DNA from: CBDUQI01 sp965369325
Lineage (GTDB): Bacteria; Pseudomonadota; Gammaproteobacteria; Steroidobacterales; JBCBZW01
Direction of reading: 5' to 3'
DNA: 12,131 bases
NCBI GenBank assembly: GCA_965369325.1
Contig: CBDUQI010000182.1
Location: forward strand, 1-12,131
Shown here: in pieces, positions 1 through 8,070 of the stretch
Numbering within the stretch: the stretch's first letter is position 1
How the letters are laid out: the number at the start of each line of letters is the position of its first letter
Position numbers and translations under genes: made by a program
Notes under the pieces: model-generated
The model's input: the letters and a program-made list of their open reading frames with translations, nothing else
Database searches by the model: none
Told to the model about the DNA's origin: nothing

Positions 1-11
1 GAGTTCCCCTA

Positions 12-1466
12 GTGACCGACAAACCGCCCCCCTCCGCGCACGACGCCCCCGGCGCGGTCAACGCGCACTCAGCGGCCCGGCCGCGACGATCACTGGTTAT
101 CGACACCAACGTTCTCATTCATGACCCAACTGCGATTTTTCGCTTTGACGAACATGACTTGCATTTGCCGATGGTCGTGCTGGAAGAACTGGACGCGAGT
201 AAGAAAGGCATGTCGGAAGCGGCGCGCAACGCACGCCAGGCCAGCCGATTTCTTGACCGACTGATGCACGGGCTACCCAAAGCCGGCATCGACGCGGGGA
301 TCCCCCTTCCGGGCCTGCGCGAGGAGCAGGACGGGGGCGGGGGCCGTTTGTTTTTCCAGACCCGCGAGCACGAGAAAAGCCTGCCACAGTCCTTGCCGGG
401 CAAGAGCACTGACAATGCCATTCTGGCCTCCGCACTGGCGCTACAAAGCGAATTGCCCGGTAGTCCGGTAACGCTGGTATCCAAAGACATTAACCTGCGG
501 ATCAAGGCGGCAATCCTGGGGGTGCACGCCGAGGACTACTACAACGATATGACGCTAACCGACACCGAGGTGCTATACAGCGGCGTGCAGGTGCTGGACA
601 CCAACTTCTGGGATGCGCATGGCGAGCACGTTGAATCCTGGCACGGCGAGCAGCGCGCGCATTATCGAATTAGAGGACCGCAGGCGAGCGACTGGTACCC
701 TAACCAGTTTGTGTACTGCGATGAGCCCAACGGTTTTGAGGCCGTGGTACGGGAGCCAGGCGATGAGAGTACGGTGCTCGACAGCGTAGTGGACTATCGC
801 ACGGACAAGCACCGGGTCTGGGGCATTCGCGCACGTAATCGCGAGCAGAACTATGCGATGAATCTGCTCATGGACCCCGAGATTGACTTTGTGAGTATCG
901 TTGGCTCCGCTGGCACCGGCAAAACCTTGCTGACGCTCGCCGCAGGCCTCTCCCAGACCCTGGATGAGGCCACCTACAGCGAGATCATCATGACCCGCGT
1001 CACCGTGCCTCTGGGCGAGGACATCGGCTTTCTGCCCGGTACGGAGGAAGAAAAAATGGAGCCCTGGATGGGCGCGCTAATGGACAATCTGGAGGTATTG
1101 GCGCAAACCGAGCAAGGCGACAGCTGGGCACGGGCTGCCACCAATGATCTGCTGCGCAATCGCATCAAGATCCGCTCGCTCAACTTCATGCGCGGACGCA
1201 CCTTTCTTAACCGCTTTATCATCCTGGATGAAGCACAGAATCTCACCGCCAAACAGATGAAAGCGCTGATTACTCGCGCCGGCCCCGGCACCAAGCTGGT
1301 TTGCTTGGGCAATGTGGAGCAGATTGATACGCCATATCTAACCGAAACCAGCTCTGGGCTCACCTTCGTGGTGAACCGGTTCAGGCCCTGGGGGCACAGC
1401 GGGCATGTCACGCTAATGCGTGGAGAACGTTCGCGACTGGCGCACTTTGCATCCGATATACTGTGA
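12..1466 (+). CDS. PIN domain-PhoH family ATPase (PhoH2-like)
   Basis: A 484-residue cytoplasmic protein that fuses an N-terminal PIN nuclease domain (about residues 27-180) to a C-terminal PhoH P-loop ATPase domain (about 275-484). The PIN half shows the expected acidic residues: D31 in VIDTNVLIHDP, E58/E59 in VVLEELD, D134 in STDNAIL and D159 in SKDINLRIKA. The ATPase half has a Walker A motif GSAGTGKT at 298-305 (K304), the PhoH signature KMEPWMGAL, and Walker B LDEAQN with D406/E407. Known PIN-PhoH proteins are proposed ATP-dependent RNA helicase/ribonucleases; the substrate here is inferred, not seen. The start is GTG at 12 with only a weak GAG upstream. The reading frame stays open to the left edge, so an upstream start outside the window cannot be excluded. 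bepA follows after 85 bases on the same strand. Confidence 0.9.
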   Translation: MTDKPPPSAHDAPGAVNAHSAARPRRSLVIDTNVLIHDPTAIFRFDEHDLHLPMVVLEELDASKKGMSEAARNARQASRFLDRLMHGLPKAGIDAGIPLPGLREEQDGGGGRLFFQTREHEKSLPQSLPGKSTDNAILASALALQSELPGSPVTLVSKDINLRIKAAILGVHAEDYYNDMTLTDTEVLYSGVQVLDTNFWDAHGEHVESWHGEQRAHYRIRGPQASDWYPNQFVYCDEPNGFEAVVREPGDESTVLDSVVDYRTDKHRVWGIRARNREQNYAMNLLMDPEIDFVSIVGSAGTGKTLLTLAAGLSQTLDEATYSEIIMTRVTVPLGEDIGFLPGTEEEKMEPWMGALMDNLEVLAQTEQGDSWARAATNDLLRNRIKIRSLNFMRGRTFLNRFIILDEAQNLTAKQMKALITRAGPGTKLVCLGNVEQIDTPYLTETSSGLTFVVNRFRPWGHSGHVTLMRGERSRLAHFASDIL

Positions 1467-1551
1467 ATCGCGATAAAGTTTCGTCAAGCTTCTGAACGGC
1501 TGGCCCCATGCAGGGTCATAAGGGTAGTACGCCAACGTTAACAGGCCCTAA

Positions 1552-3060
1552 ATGATTCGTTTCATTCACTTTTTTGTTGCAGCCAGCCTTTGCCTTACCC
1601 CTGGCCCCGGCTACCCGCAAACCGACGTATTGCCCGATATCGGCTCGCCCTGGGAGTCGACCCTGTCACAGAGCGAGTCCTATCGGATCGGGCGAGTGAT
1701 CGTGCACCAGCTGCGCCAGGCCGGCGAGTTGCTGGAAGACCCGGAAGTCACAGAGTACGTACAGGCGCTGGGCCACCGAATCTCCTCCCACGCCCACGAG
1801 GGCGACTACCGATTCCAGTTTTTTGTGGTTGATGACCCCAGCATCAACGCTTTTGCCCTGCCCGGCGGGTTTATCGGTGTAAATCTGGGCCTGATCCTCG
1901 CCACCGCCGATGAGAGCGAACTGGCGGGCGTACTGGCGCACGAGATCGCACACGTCACCCAGGAGCATATCGCGCGCCTAGTGCAGTCGCAGGGTGCCAC
2001 GGGCCTGGCCGCCACCGCCGCCATGATCGCCGCGATCCTGCTGGGCGCGGCTGCCGGGGCTGATGGCAACGCCATCCAGGCAGCGGTGGCTGTGGCACAA
2101 GGCTACGCCGCACAAAAGGGCGTGGAACACACCCGCCGCCACGAGTACGAAGCCGACCGCTTCGGCGTCGGCATCCTGGCCGACTCGGGTTTCGACCCGC
2201 TCGGCATGCCACGCTTTTTCGAAACGATGGCCCGACGTAGCGGCATCAGCGCCACCCAGGTGCCCGAGTTCCTGCGCACCCACCCGGTGGAATCCAATCG
2301 CATCGCCGAGTCGATGAACCGGGCGGTGAAGTATGGCGAGGTAGAGGTCACCGACTCGACTAACTACCGCCTGATGCGCGCGCGGCTGCGGGTGATGAAT
2401 GCCGAGACTGCCAGCGGCGCAGTCGGTGAGTTCGAAGCCCTGGCCAAAGGCGATATTCGCGATGCGCCGGCGCACATACGCTACGGCTATGCCACTGCGC
2501 TGCTGCAGGCAGGCGATCCGGAACGGGCCGAAGTGTTTTTTGATCAGCTGCAACGCGAGCACCCGGACATTACCGTGTACCACATCGGCCTGGGCCAGGC
2601 GCAGTTTGCCGCAGGCAAACACGAGGCTGCGCTGGATACGCTGGGGCGGGCTCAGGCCCTGTCACCTCGGAATATTCCGTTAACGATGCGTTACTCGCGC
2701 GCATTGATGGATGCGCAATTGCCGAAAGAAGCGCACGAACTGATGTTGGATTTGCTCAACAACATTGCCTACACACCGGAACAACTGCGCCTGATTGCGC
2801 TGGCTGCCAACGCGGCCGGCGACACCGGCGATGCGTACTACTACATGTCGGAGTTTCACGTGCAGAGCGGCGATCTGCGGATGGCCGTCAGGCAACTTGA
2901 ACTAGCCCTGGCGGCGCCTCAGTTGCAGGACATACAACGCGCCCGCTTTAAGGCACGGATGGAGGATATCGCTAAATATGTCCCACAAAACTCACGCCGC
3001 TCGCGCTCGCGTGACGAGGATAGCCAGCTCTCGGCGGGCGCAAGACATACCCGCCCTTAA
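1552..3060 (+). CDS. bepA: Periplasmic M48 metalloprotease/TPR chaperone, BepA (YfgC) family
   Basis: A 502-residue secreted zinc metalloprotease. In E. coli, BepA works in the periplasm on outer-membrane protein quality control, helping LptD and BamA assembly and degrading stalled substrates; the same role is inferred here. The first ~22 residues form a hydrophobic Sec-type signal. The M48 domain (about 45-265) contains the zinc motif HEIAH at 130-134 and the third ligand E200 in HEYEADRFG, followed by the typical HPVESNRI segment. Residues ~300-470 are helical TPR-like repeats rich in alanine and paired helices. Length is close to E. coli BepA (487 residues). The last ~25 residues (after KYVPQNS) are basic, polar and probably disordered. 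An AGG lies 6 bases before the ATG. It sits downstream of the PhoH gene on the same strand; co-transcription is possible but not shown. Confidence 0.9.
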   Translation: MIRFIHFFVAASLCLTPGPGYPQTDVLPDIGSPWESTLSQSESYRIGRVIVHQLRQAGELLEDPEVTEYVQALGHRISSHAHEGDYRFQFFVVDDPSINAFALPGGFIGVNLGLILATADESELAGVLAHEIAHVTQEHIARLVQSQGATGLAATAAMIAAILLGAAAGADGNAIQAAVAVAQGYAAQKGVEHTRRHEYEADRFGVGILADSGFDPLGMPRFFETMARRSGISATQVPEFLRTHPVESNRIAESMNRAVKYGEVEVTDSTNYRLMRARLRVMNAETASGAVGEFEALAKGDIRDAPAHIRYGYATALLQAGDPERAEVFFDQLQREHPDITVYHIGLGQAQFAAGKHEAALDTLGRAQALSPRNIPLTMRYSRALMDAQLPKEAHELMLDLLNNIAYTPEQLRLIALAANAAGDTGDAYYYMSEFHVQSGDLRMAVRQLELALAAPQLQDIQRARFKARMEDIAKYVPQNSRRSRSRDEDSQLSAGARHTRP

Positions 3061-3136
3061 ACCATCCGCACAGCATCGAGACCAGAGTGTCGATGAGGCC
3101 CACGCGGGCCGCCCGCAGCCGCTGGCTGCGTAGGCA
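3061..3136. other. Convergent intergenic region with three potential hairpins
   Basis: This spacer lies between the 3' ends of bepA (plus) and the channel gene (minus). Three inverted repeats are visible: CATCGA 3074-3079 with TCGATG 3090-3095 (extended by AC/GT around a G-G mismatch, loop CAGA); GGCCC 3097-3101 with GGGCC 3106-3110 (loop ACGC); and CGCAGCC 3114-3120 with GGCTGCG 3124-3130 (loop GCT). GCGGG 3104-3108 can alternatively pair with CCCGC 3112-3116. No T-run follows on either strand, so it is not a canonical Rho-independent terminator. It could still slow or end transcription from both sides, or be an extragenic repeat unit. Confidence 0.4.
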
Positions 3137-3580
3137 CTAATTCCGGATTGGGCCGCCCGGCCGATCAAACAAATGGCCCATCAGCCCGAGCAAAAACGCG
3201 GTACTGGCGCCGAACAGAATCAACCCGCCCATGGCCTCGAATGTCGCAAGCAACTGCCACTGCTCCGAGAGAGTGATATCACCGTAGCCCAGCGTGGTTG
3301 AGGTGGTGACCGAAAAATACAACGCGGGCGCCAACTCGACGAACTGATCCAGATGCAGATACACCAGTGCCCAGACCCAGGCCTCGACGGTGTGGATGAC
3401 GATAATGCCCAGCACCGTCACGATCAGCAACAGCAACGTCCGCGGCCGACGATGCTCGCCGGTGGCCGGCACATGCCCAAGTTTGGTCAACACGTGTGCC
3501 AGCCCGAGCAAACCCGAGACATGGAATACAACGGTGGCTGTGATAATCACCGTACCCAGGATAAGCTGGCTGGCTAACAC
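3137..3580 (-). CDS. Small potassium-channel-like membrane protein (Ion_trans_2-type pore)
   Basis: A 147-residue integral membrane protein. Hydrophobic segments at about 5-30, 48-75 and 112-136, with a pore helix at about 84-95, suggest three membrane spans around one pore loop. The pore loop contains TTLGYGD at 95-101, matching the TxGYGD potassium selectivity filter. There is no RCK/TrkA-N or cyclic-nucleotide domain; the protein ends about ten residues after the last span. Such pore units assemble as tetramers in the known family; potassium conduction is inferred from the filter. The start is GTG at 3580, one base after the stop of the outer-membrane efflux gene (TAG-T-GTG), with no clear Shine-Dalgarno sequence, so translation is probably coupled to that gene. 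Its presence at the end of an RND operon is unusual. Confidence 0.8.
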   Translation of the reverse strand: MLASQLILGTVIITATVVFHVSGLLGLAHVLTKLGHVPATGEHRRPRTLLLLIVTVLGIIVIHTVEAWVWALVYLHLDQFVELAPALYFSVTTSTTLGYGDITLSEQWQLLATFEAMGGLILFGASTAFLLGLMGHLFDRPGGPIRN

Positions 3581-3581
3581 A

Positions 3582-4970
3582 CTAACGCCAGTCGCCGCCC
3601 AGCCCCAGATTCAGGGCCACGTACTGATCCAGCAGTGCGCGCTCAATTGACAGGTTGTCCGCCTCCACGCCAAACACGCGCTGCTGAATGGTGAGCACAT
3701 CCAGCAGATCGGTCTCGCCTTCCTGATAACGCAGCTCGGCGATATCCAGCGCGCGGCGCGCCTCACTCAGCGCACTAATAAGCGCGGTATGGCGTTGACG
3801 CAACACCACCCCCTGATCCAGCGCCGACTCAACTTCACTGAAGGCGGTTAGTGCCACCTGTGCATATTGCGCCGTCGCCGCACGCACATCCGCACTGGCT
3901 AGCTGCACTTGCGCATCCCGCTGGCCACCGTCAAACAGCGGTGCAACCAGCGCGCCGACCGCCTGCCAGGCAAGATTGGCGGGGTCGAGTAAGTCGGACA
4001 AAGCACTTGAAGCGCCGCCCACTGAGCCGCTCAGACTCAGCTGCGGCAGTTTCGCTGCCTTCGCCTGATCCACCTTGTTCAGCGCCGCCGCAATCTGACG
4101 CTCGGCCGAGACTAGGTCGGGGCGCCGCTCAAGCAACTCTGCGGGAAGGCCGGCCGGCGGTGGCGGAGGCACCGGCGGCAATGCTGCCCCGACTTCAAGC
4201 TCAGCACCGGGATAGCGCCCCAGCAACAGCTCCAGCGCCCGTACCGCATCGCGCCGGGCGCCCTCTGCTGCTGCCAGGGTATCGTTGGCGCGGGCGAGGT
4301 CGGAATTTACCAGTGCGAGATCCTGCCGTGTCGCGGCGCCGTTATCGAACTGCAGTTGTGCGATACGTTGAGTCTCCGTCAATGCATCCACGATGTTCTT
4401 CGCCAGGCCGTGCTGTCGGGTGGCGTCTACCGACACAAAATACCCCCGTGCCACGCCGGCGGCCAACGAGTGCTGTGAGTAGGTGTAGTCGGCCTGCGCG
4501 ACCTGCACACTTTCCAGTGCAGCCTGCGACCCTGACCGCAACCGTCCCCACAGGTCCGCTTCCCAACTGGCCTCCAGCCCGAAATTCACACTATCGCTGC
4601 TGCGCCCTTCAAAGTCGCCGGAGTTGCTACTGTTGATGCTCAGGCCCACCTGCGGGCTGAGCAACGCCCCGGCCTGGCGCGCAAGCGCCCGCGAGCGCTC
4701 TACGTTAGCGGCAGCAGCCTGCAGGTTCCGATTGTTTTGCTGCGCCTCCGATACCAACCGAGACAATGTCGGATCACTAAGCTGTGCCACCCAACCCACC
4801 GGCACCTCGCCCAGTTCTGCTTGTAGCGCCTGCCACGTGGCGGGTGCCGCCGGTACGGCTTCGCGCGCCTGCTTGGCCGCCTCAGCGCTGCGATCCTGCG
4901 GCGCGGCGCAAGCGCCGAGCAAACATGCCAGGGCGGCCACGCTGATTGGCCTCGCTGCAAATACACGCAT
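3582..4970 (-). CDS. TolC/NodT-family outer-membrane efflux lipoprotein
   Basis: The outer-membrane channel of the tripartite efflux pump. From the start chosen here it is 462 residues, normal for NodT-type factors. It begins with a lipoprotein signal ending in lipobox LLGAC (C21), so it should be lipid-anchored in the outer membrane after cleavage. Two OEP repeats follow, with long alanine/glutamine-rich helices; the hallmark LLERRPDLVSAERQIAAAL lies near residues 275-295 and the protein ends GLGLGGDWR. It exports the substrates delivered by the RND permease just upstream. Two starts are possible: ATG at 4985, overlapping the permease stop as TGATG, or ATG at 4970. I prefer 4970 because GAGGGG sits 7 bases before it and the resulting signal peptide is tighter. 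The channel gene follows after one base. Confidence 0.9.
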   Translation of the reverse strand: MRVFAARPISVAALACLLGACAAPQDRSAEAAKQAREAVPAAPATWQALQAELGEVPVGWVAQLSDPTLSRLVSEAQQNNRNLQAAAANVERSRALARQAGALLSPQVGLSINSSNSGDFEGRSSDSVNFGLEASWEADLWGRLRSGSQAALESVQVAQADYTYSQHSLAAGVARGYFVSVDATRQHGLAKNIVDALTETQRIAQLQFDNGAATRQDLALVNSDLARANDTLAAAEGARRDAVRALELLLGRYPGAELEVGAALPPVPPPPPAGLPAELLERRPDLVSAERQIAAALNKVDQAKAAKLPQLSLSGSVGGASSALSDLLDPANLAWQAVGALVAPLFDGGQRDAQVQLASADVRAATAQYAQVALTAFSEVESALDQGVVLRQRHTALISALSEARRALDIAELRYQEGETDLLDVLTIQQRVFGVEADNLSIERALLDQYVALNLGLGGDWR

Positions 4971-4977
4971 CGATCTA

Positions 4978-4983
4978 CCCCTC
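4978..4983 (-). promoter_or_regulatory. Ribosome binding site deciding the efflux lipoprotein start
   Basis: On the minus strand this reads GAGGGG, followed by 7 bases and the ATG at 4970-4968. The alternative ATG at 4985-4983 lies over the first base of this site and has only a weak AGG about 10 bases upstream. The site therefore favours the downstream start, five codons later. Confidence 0.6.
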
Positions 4984-4984
4984 A

Positions 4985-7900
4985 TCAGGCCGTCGCCTGC
5001 TCATCTTGTCTGACCCGGAAAAACACGGCGTACAGCGCGGGCGTTACCACCAGCGTCAGCACGGTCGCAAAACTAAGTCCAAACACCAGTACAACGGCCA
5101 TCGACCTGAAAAACGCATCACCGAACAGCGGCAGCACGCCCAATATGGTTGTGAGCGCGCCCATGGTGACGGGCCGGACCCGGCTAGCTGCCGAATCGAC
5201 GATGGCATCAAATCGCGGTTTGCCTTGCTTGATTTCAATATCCATTTGATCCACCAACACCACCGCGTTCTTGATTAACAAGCCCGATAAGGACAACAGG
5301 CCAAGAATGGCCATGAACTCCAACGGCGTCCCGGTCAACAGCAACCCCACCACCACGCCAACTAACGCCAGCGGCACGATAGACCAGATGACAAGCGGTT
5401 GGCGCAGCGCGTTGAACAACGCAACGGTCACTAGCACCATCGCAAGCAGCCCCATCGGCAGCGTGGAGGCCAGATCGCTGTTGGCATCAGCGCTGTCTCC
5501 GGATTCGCCCTTCCACTCAAGCCGGTACCCAGGCGGTAAAGCAATCGCATCAATATCGGCGCGAATGCTATTTTCCAGATCGCCCGTTAGCACGCCGTCT
5601 CTAGGATCACACTGAGCTTTAATCGCCCACACCCTATCCACGCGTCGCAGGATGGAATCGCGCCACACCGTATCGATGCCGTTCACCGTTTCGCTCAGCG
5701 GGACCGAGCGCCCGGTGGCACTGCTAAGTATCTGGATACCTCGCATGTCCGAGGCATCCCGCCGCTCATCAGCGGGAGCGCGTGCCACGATCGGAATCAG
5801 TGTGTCGCCCTCTCGGTAAACGCCAATCGAACGCCCGAGAAAATTGGTCACCAACGCATTGCTTAAGTCTTCGCGCGAAACTCCCAGGCGGCGGCCACGG
5901 CTTTCGGAGTAGTTGGGACGAATAACACTGACCGGTTGGCGCCAGTCGTCTTTGATCAGGATCGCGTCAGGGCTACGCGCCATGATGGCCTTGGCCTCAT
6001 TCGCCAGACGCCGCAACTCACTCGGATCGGGGCCCGTAAACAGCGCTTCGATCTTAGACCCGCCGCCAGGCCCCAGTTGGAAGCGCCATACCTTGGCCTG
6101 AGCATTAGGGTAATTTGCGTCAATGTGCGCCTGGATCTGCGGTAACAAACCGCGGATCGCCTCGTAACTTTCTGTCTTCAGCAAAAACTGCCCATAGGCC
6201 GAGTTTGGCGCTTCGGGCCCGTATACCAGCATGTAACGCAACCCGCCGGCGCCCACCAGCGACTGCACGCCTTCGATACCCTCAAGGCCCGTCAGGTAGG
6301 TTTCCAGACGGCTCATATCGCGATCGACTTCGCTAAGGTCGGTGCCCTCCGGCAACCAATAATCAACGACGAGCTGCGCGGTTGTCGAGGCCGGAAAAAA
6401 ACCACTTTTGACAAACTGAAACCCCCAGATCGACGCCGCGAACAACACGACGGAAGCGCCGATCGGCAGCCAGCGCATTCGAAGCATCAAGCGCATAAAG
6501 CGCTTGTACAGGGCGGTGAAGCGCCCTTCTGGCTCAGGGCTGCTGCCAGCGGGTTGTTCAACCAACAACAGGTCGGCAAGAAACGGCACAGCGGTAATCG
6601 CAAACACCCAGCTGAACAGCAAAGAAATCATTACCACCCAGAACAGGTGGCCGGTGAACTCAGCGGTTGATCCAGGCGCGAGCCCGATGGGCGCGAACGC
6701 GATAATGCCGGCCAACGTCCCGCCTAACAGCGGCCAGATAGTGCGAGCGACAATGTCTTTGGCAACGGTGAGCTTCTTCAAACCCTGTTGGGTGCCCACC
6801 AGAATGCCCTCGGTGACCACAATGGCATTGTCGACCAGCATGCCGAGCGCGATGATGAGTGCACCCAACGAAATTCGGTGCATGGGAATGCCCATCATCA
6901 GCATGGTCGTAAGCGTGGCGGCGATGGTCAGCAGCAGCACGCCGCCGATGATCACAGCCGATCGCAGTCCCATAAAAATCAGCAGCGTCACCAGCACAAT
7001 CACCAGCGCGAGTACCACATTCACTGCAAAGTCTTTAACCGAGGCGTCCACGATCTTGCCCTGGTGGTAGTACTCGTGCAGCTCGATTCCAAGCGGTCGC
7101 CGCTCCAGACCGTCGGCGAGCTTGGCGTCAATCGCCAACCCCATTTTGACCACGTTGGCACCGGTGACGTTCGACACGCCCAGTGCAATGGCAGGTTGGC
7201 CGTTGTAGCGCATGAGCAATTCAGGTGGGCTCTGGTAATCGCGCGTGACCTTGGCGATGTCCCGCAGATACACGATGGTGCCGGCGGTGCCGGTTGAGAC
7301 AATCACGTTCTCGATAGCGCTAACCGAATCGACTGCTCCAGAGGGCTGAATCACCAGGCGCCGATTGCCCACCTGCACGTTGCCCGCCGCCACCACCGAG
7401 TTTTGACTGGCAAGATCGTCGTAAAGCTGGTTAATCGACACGCCCAGCGCACTGGCACGCTCGCGCGATATCTCGACGAAGATGGACTCCTTCTGCAGCC
7501 CATGCAAAGCCACTTTCCCAACCCCCTCCACCGATAACAAATCCGTGCGCAGGCGCTTGGCGTAGTCCTCCAGTTCTTTGGCACTGAAGTTCTCGCCGGT
7601 CAGCAGGTAATACAAACCATAGACATCGCCAAAATCATCATCCACATAAGGCTGCGAGGCGCCAGGGGGCAGGCTCGCAGCGGCATCACCTACCTTGTTG
7701 CGCAGCTTGCTCCACACCCCTTGCAGGGCCGCCTTGGAAGGCGAGAATTCGTATTTGATGTCCACATTGATTCGCGCTACGCCGGCCGAGGCCTTTGAGG
7801 TAATCTCATCCACCTCCTGCAGTTGCTGGATCGCGCTTTCCAGCGGGTCAATGACCTCGTTGGCCACCTCCTCGGGCGTCGCACCGGGATATTGCACCAC

Positions 7901-8047
7901 CACCACGGCCGTGCGGATGGTAAATTCCGGATCCTCGAAGCGGGCCATGTTGTTGTAGGCATACCAGCCGCTGAACAACGAGCCGATGATCACAATCATC
8001 ATGATCAGACGATTGCGGATGGAGAACTCTGCGGGGTTGAAGGCCAT
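4985..8047 (-). CDS. RND efflux pump inner-membrane permease (AcrB superfamily)
   Basis: A 1020-residue proton/drug antiporter that would form the trimeric inner-membrane core of the pump. It has the classic RND layout: a first span near residues 13-33, a periplasmic porter half, spans 2-6 (about 340-480), a span near 524-545, a second periplasmic half, and spans 8-12 (about 855-1010). Family motifs include FEDPEF and VQYPGATPEEV near the N terminus. In the proton-relay region, span 4 reads GMLVDNAIVV, with D406 and N407 where AcrB has D407/D408; span 10 reads LLIKNAVVLVD with K926, matching AcrB K940. Substrates cannot be told from sequence. The ATG at 8047 has a weak GAG upstream and lies 23 bases after the membrane-fusion gene. 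Its TGA shares one base with an ATG of the next frame. Confidence 0.95.
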   Translation of the reverse strand: MAFNPAEFSIRNRLIMMIVIIGSLFSGWYAYNNMARFEDPEFTIRTAVVVVQYPGATPEEVANEVIDPLESAIQQLQEVDEITSKASAGVARINVDIKYEFSPSKAALQGVWSKLRNKVGDAAASLPPGASQPYVDDDFGDVYGLYYLLTGENFSAKELEDYAKRLRTDLLSVEGVGKVALHGLQKESIFVEISRERASALGVSINQLYDDLASQNSVVAAGNVQVGNRRLVIQPSGAVDSVSAIENVIVSTGTAGTIVYLRDIAKVTRDYQSPPELLMRYNGQPAIALGVSNVTGANVVKMGLAIDAKLADGLERRPLGIELHEYYHQGKIVDASVKDFAVNVVLALVIVLVTLLIFMGLRSAVIIGGVLLLTIAATLTTMLMMGIPMHRISLGALIIALGMLVDNAIVVTEGILVGTQQGLKKLTVAKDIVARTIWPLLGGTLAGIIAFAPIGLAPGSTAEFTGHLFWVVMISLLFSWVFAITAVPFLADLLLVEQPAGSSPEPEGRFTALYKRFMRLMLRMRWLPIGASVVLFAASIWGFQFVKSGFFPASTTAQLVVDYWLPEGTDLSEVDRDMSRLETYLTGLEGIEGVQSLVGAGGLRYMLVYGPEAPNSAYGQFLLKTESYEAIRGLLPQIQAHIDANYPNAQAKVWRFQLGPGGGSKIEALFTGPDPSELRRLANEAKAIMARSPDAILIKDDWRQPVSVIRPNYSESRGRRLGVSREDLSNALVTNFLGRSIGVYREGDTLIPIVARAPADERRDASDMRGIQILSSATGRSVPLSETVNGIDTVWRDSILRRVDRVWAIKAQCDPRDGVLTGDLENSIRADIDAIALPPGYRLEWKGESGDSADANSDLASTLPMGLLAMVLVTVALFNALRQPLVIWSIVPLALVGVVVGLLLTGTPLEFMAILGLLSLSGLLIKNAVVLVDQMDIEIKQGKPRFDAIVDSAASRVRPVTMGALTTILGVLPLFGDAFFRSMAVVLVFGLSFATVLTLVVTPALYAVFFRVRQDEQATA

Positions 8048-8070
8048 GGGTTGCTCGTCCGTGTGCGCCG

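Noticed and set aside
1502..1517. Possible hairpin after the PhoH gene, considered as a terminator
   Set aside because: The stem is short with a wobble pair and has no T-run, so it does not support a terminator call.
1978..2622. A 214-codon minus-strand open frame inside bepA
   Set aside because: It lies entirely opposite the M48/TPR coding sequence, and its product has no domain or convincing ribosome binding site.
3851..4636. A 261-codon plus-strand open frame opposite the efflux lipoprotein gene
   Set aside because: The translation is proline/arginine-rich low-complexity sequence typical of a shadow frame of a GC-rich gene.
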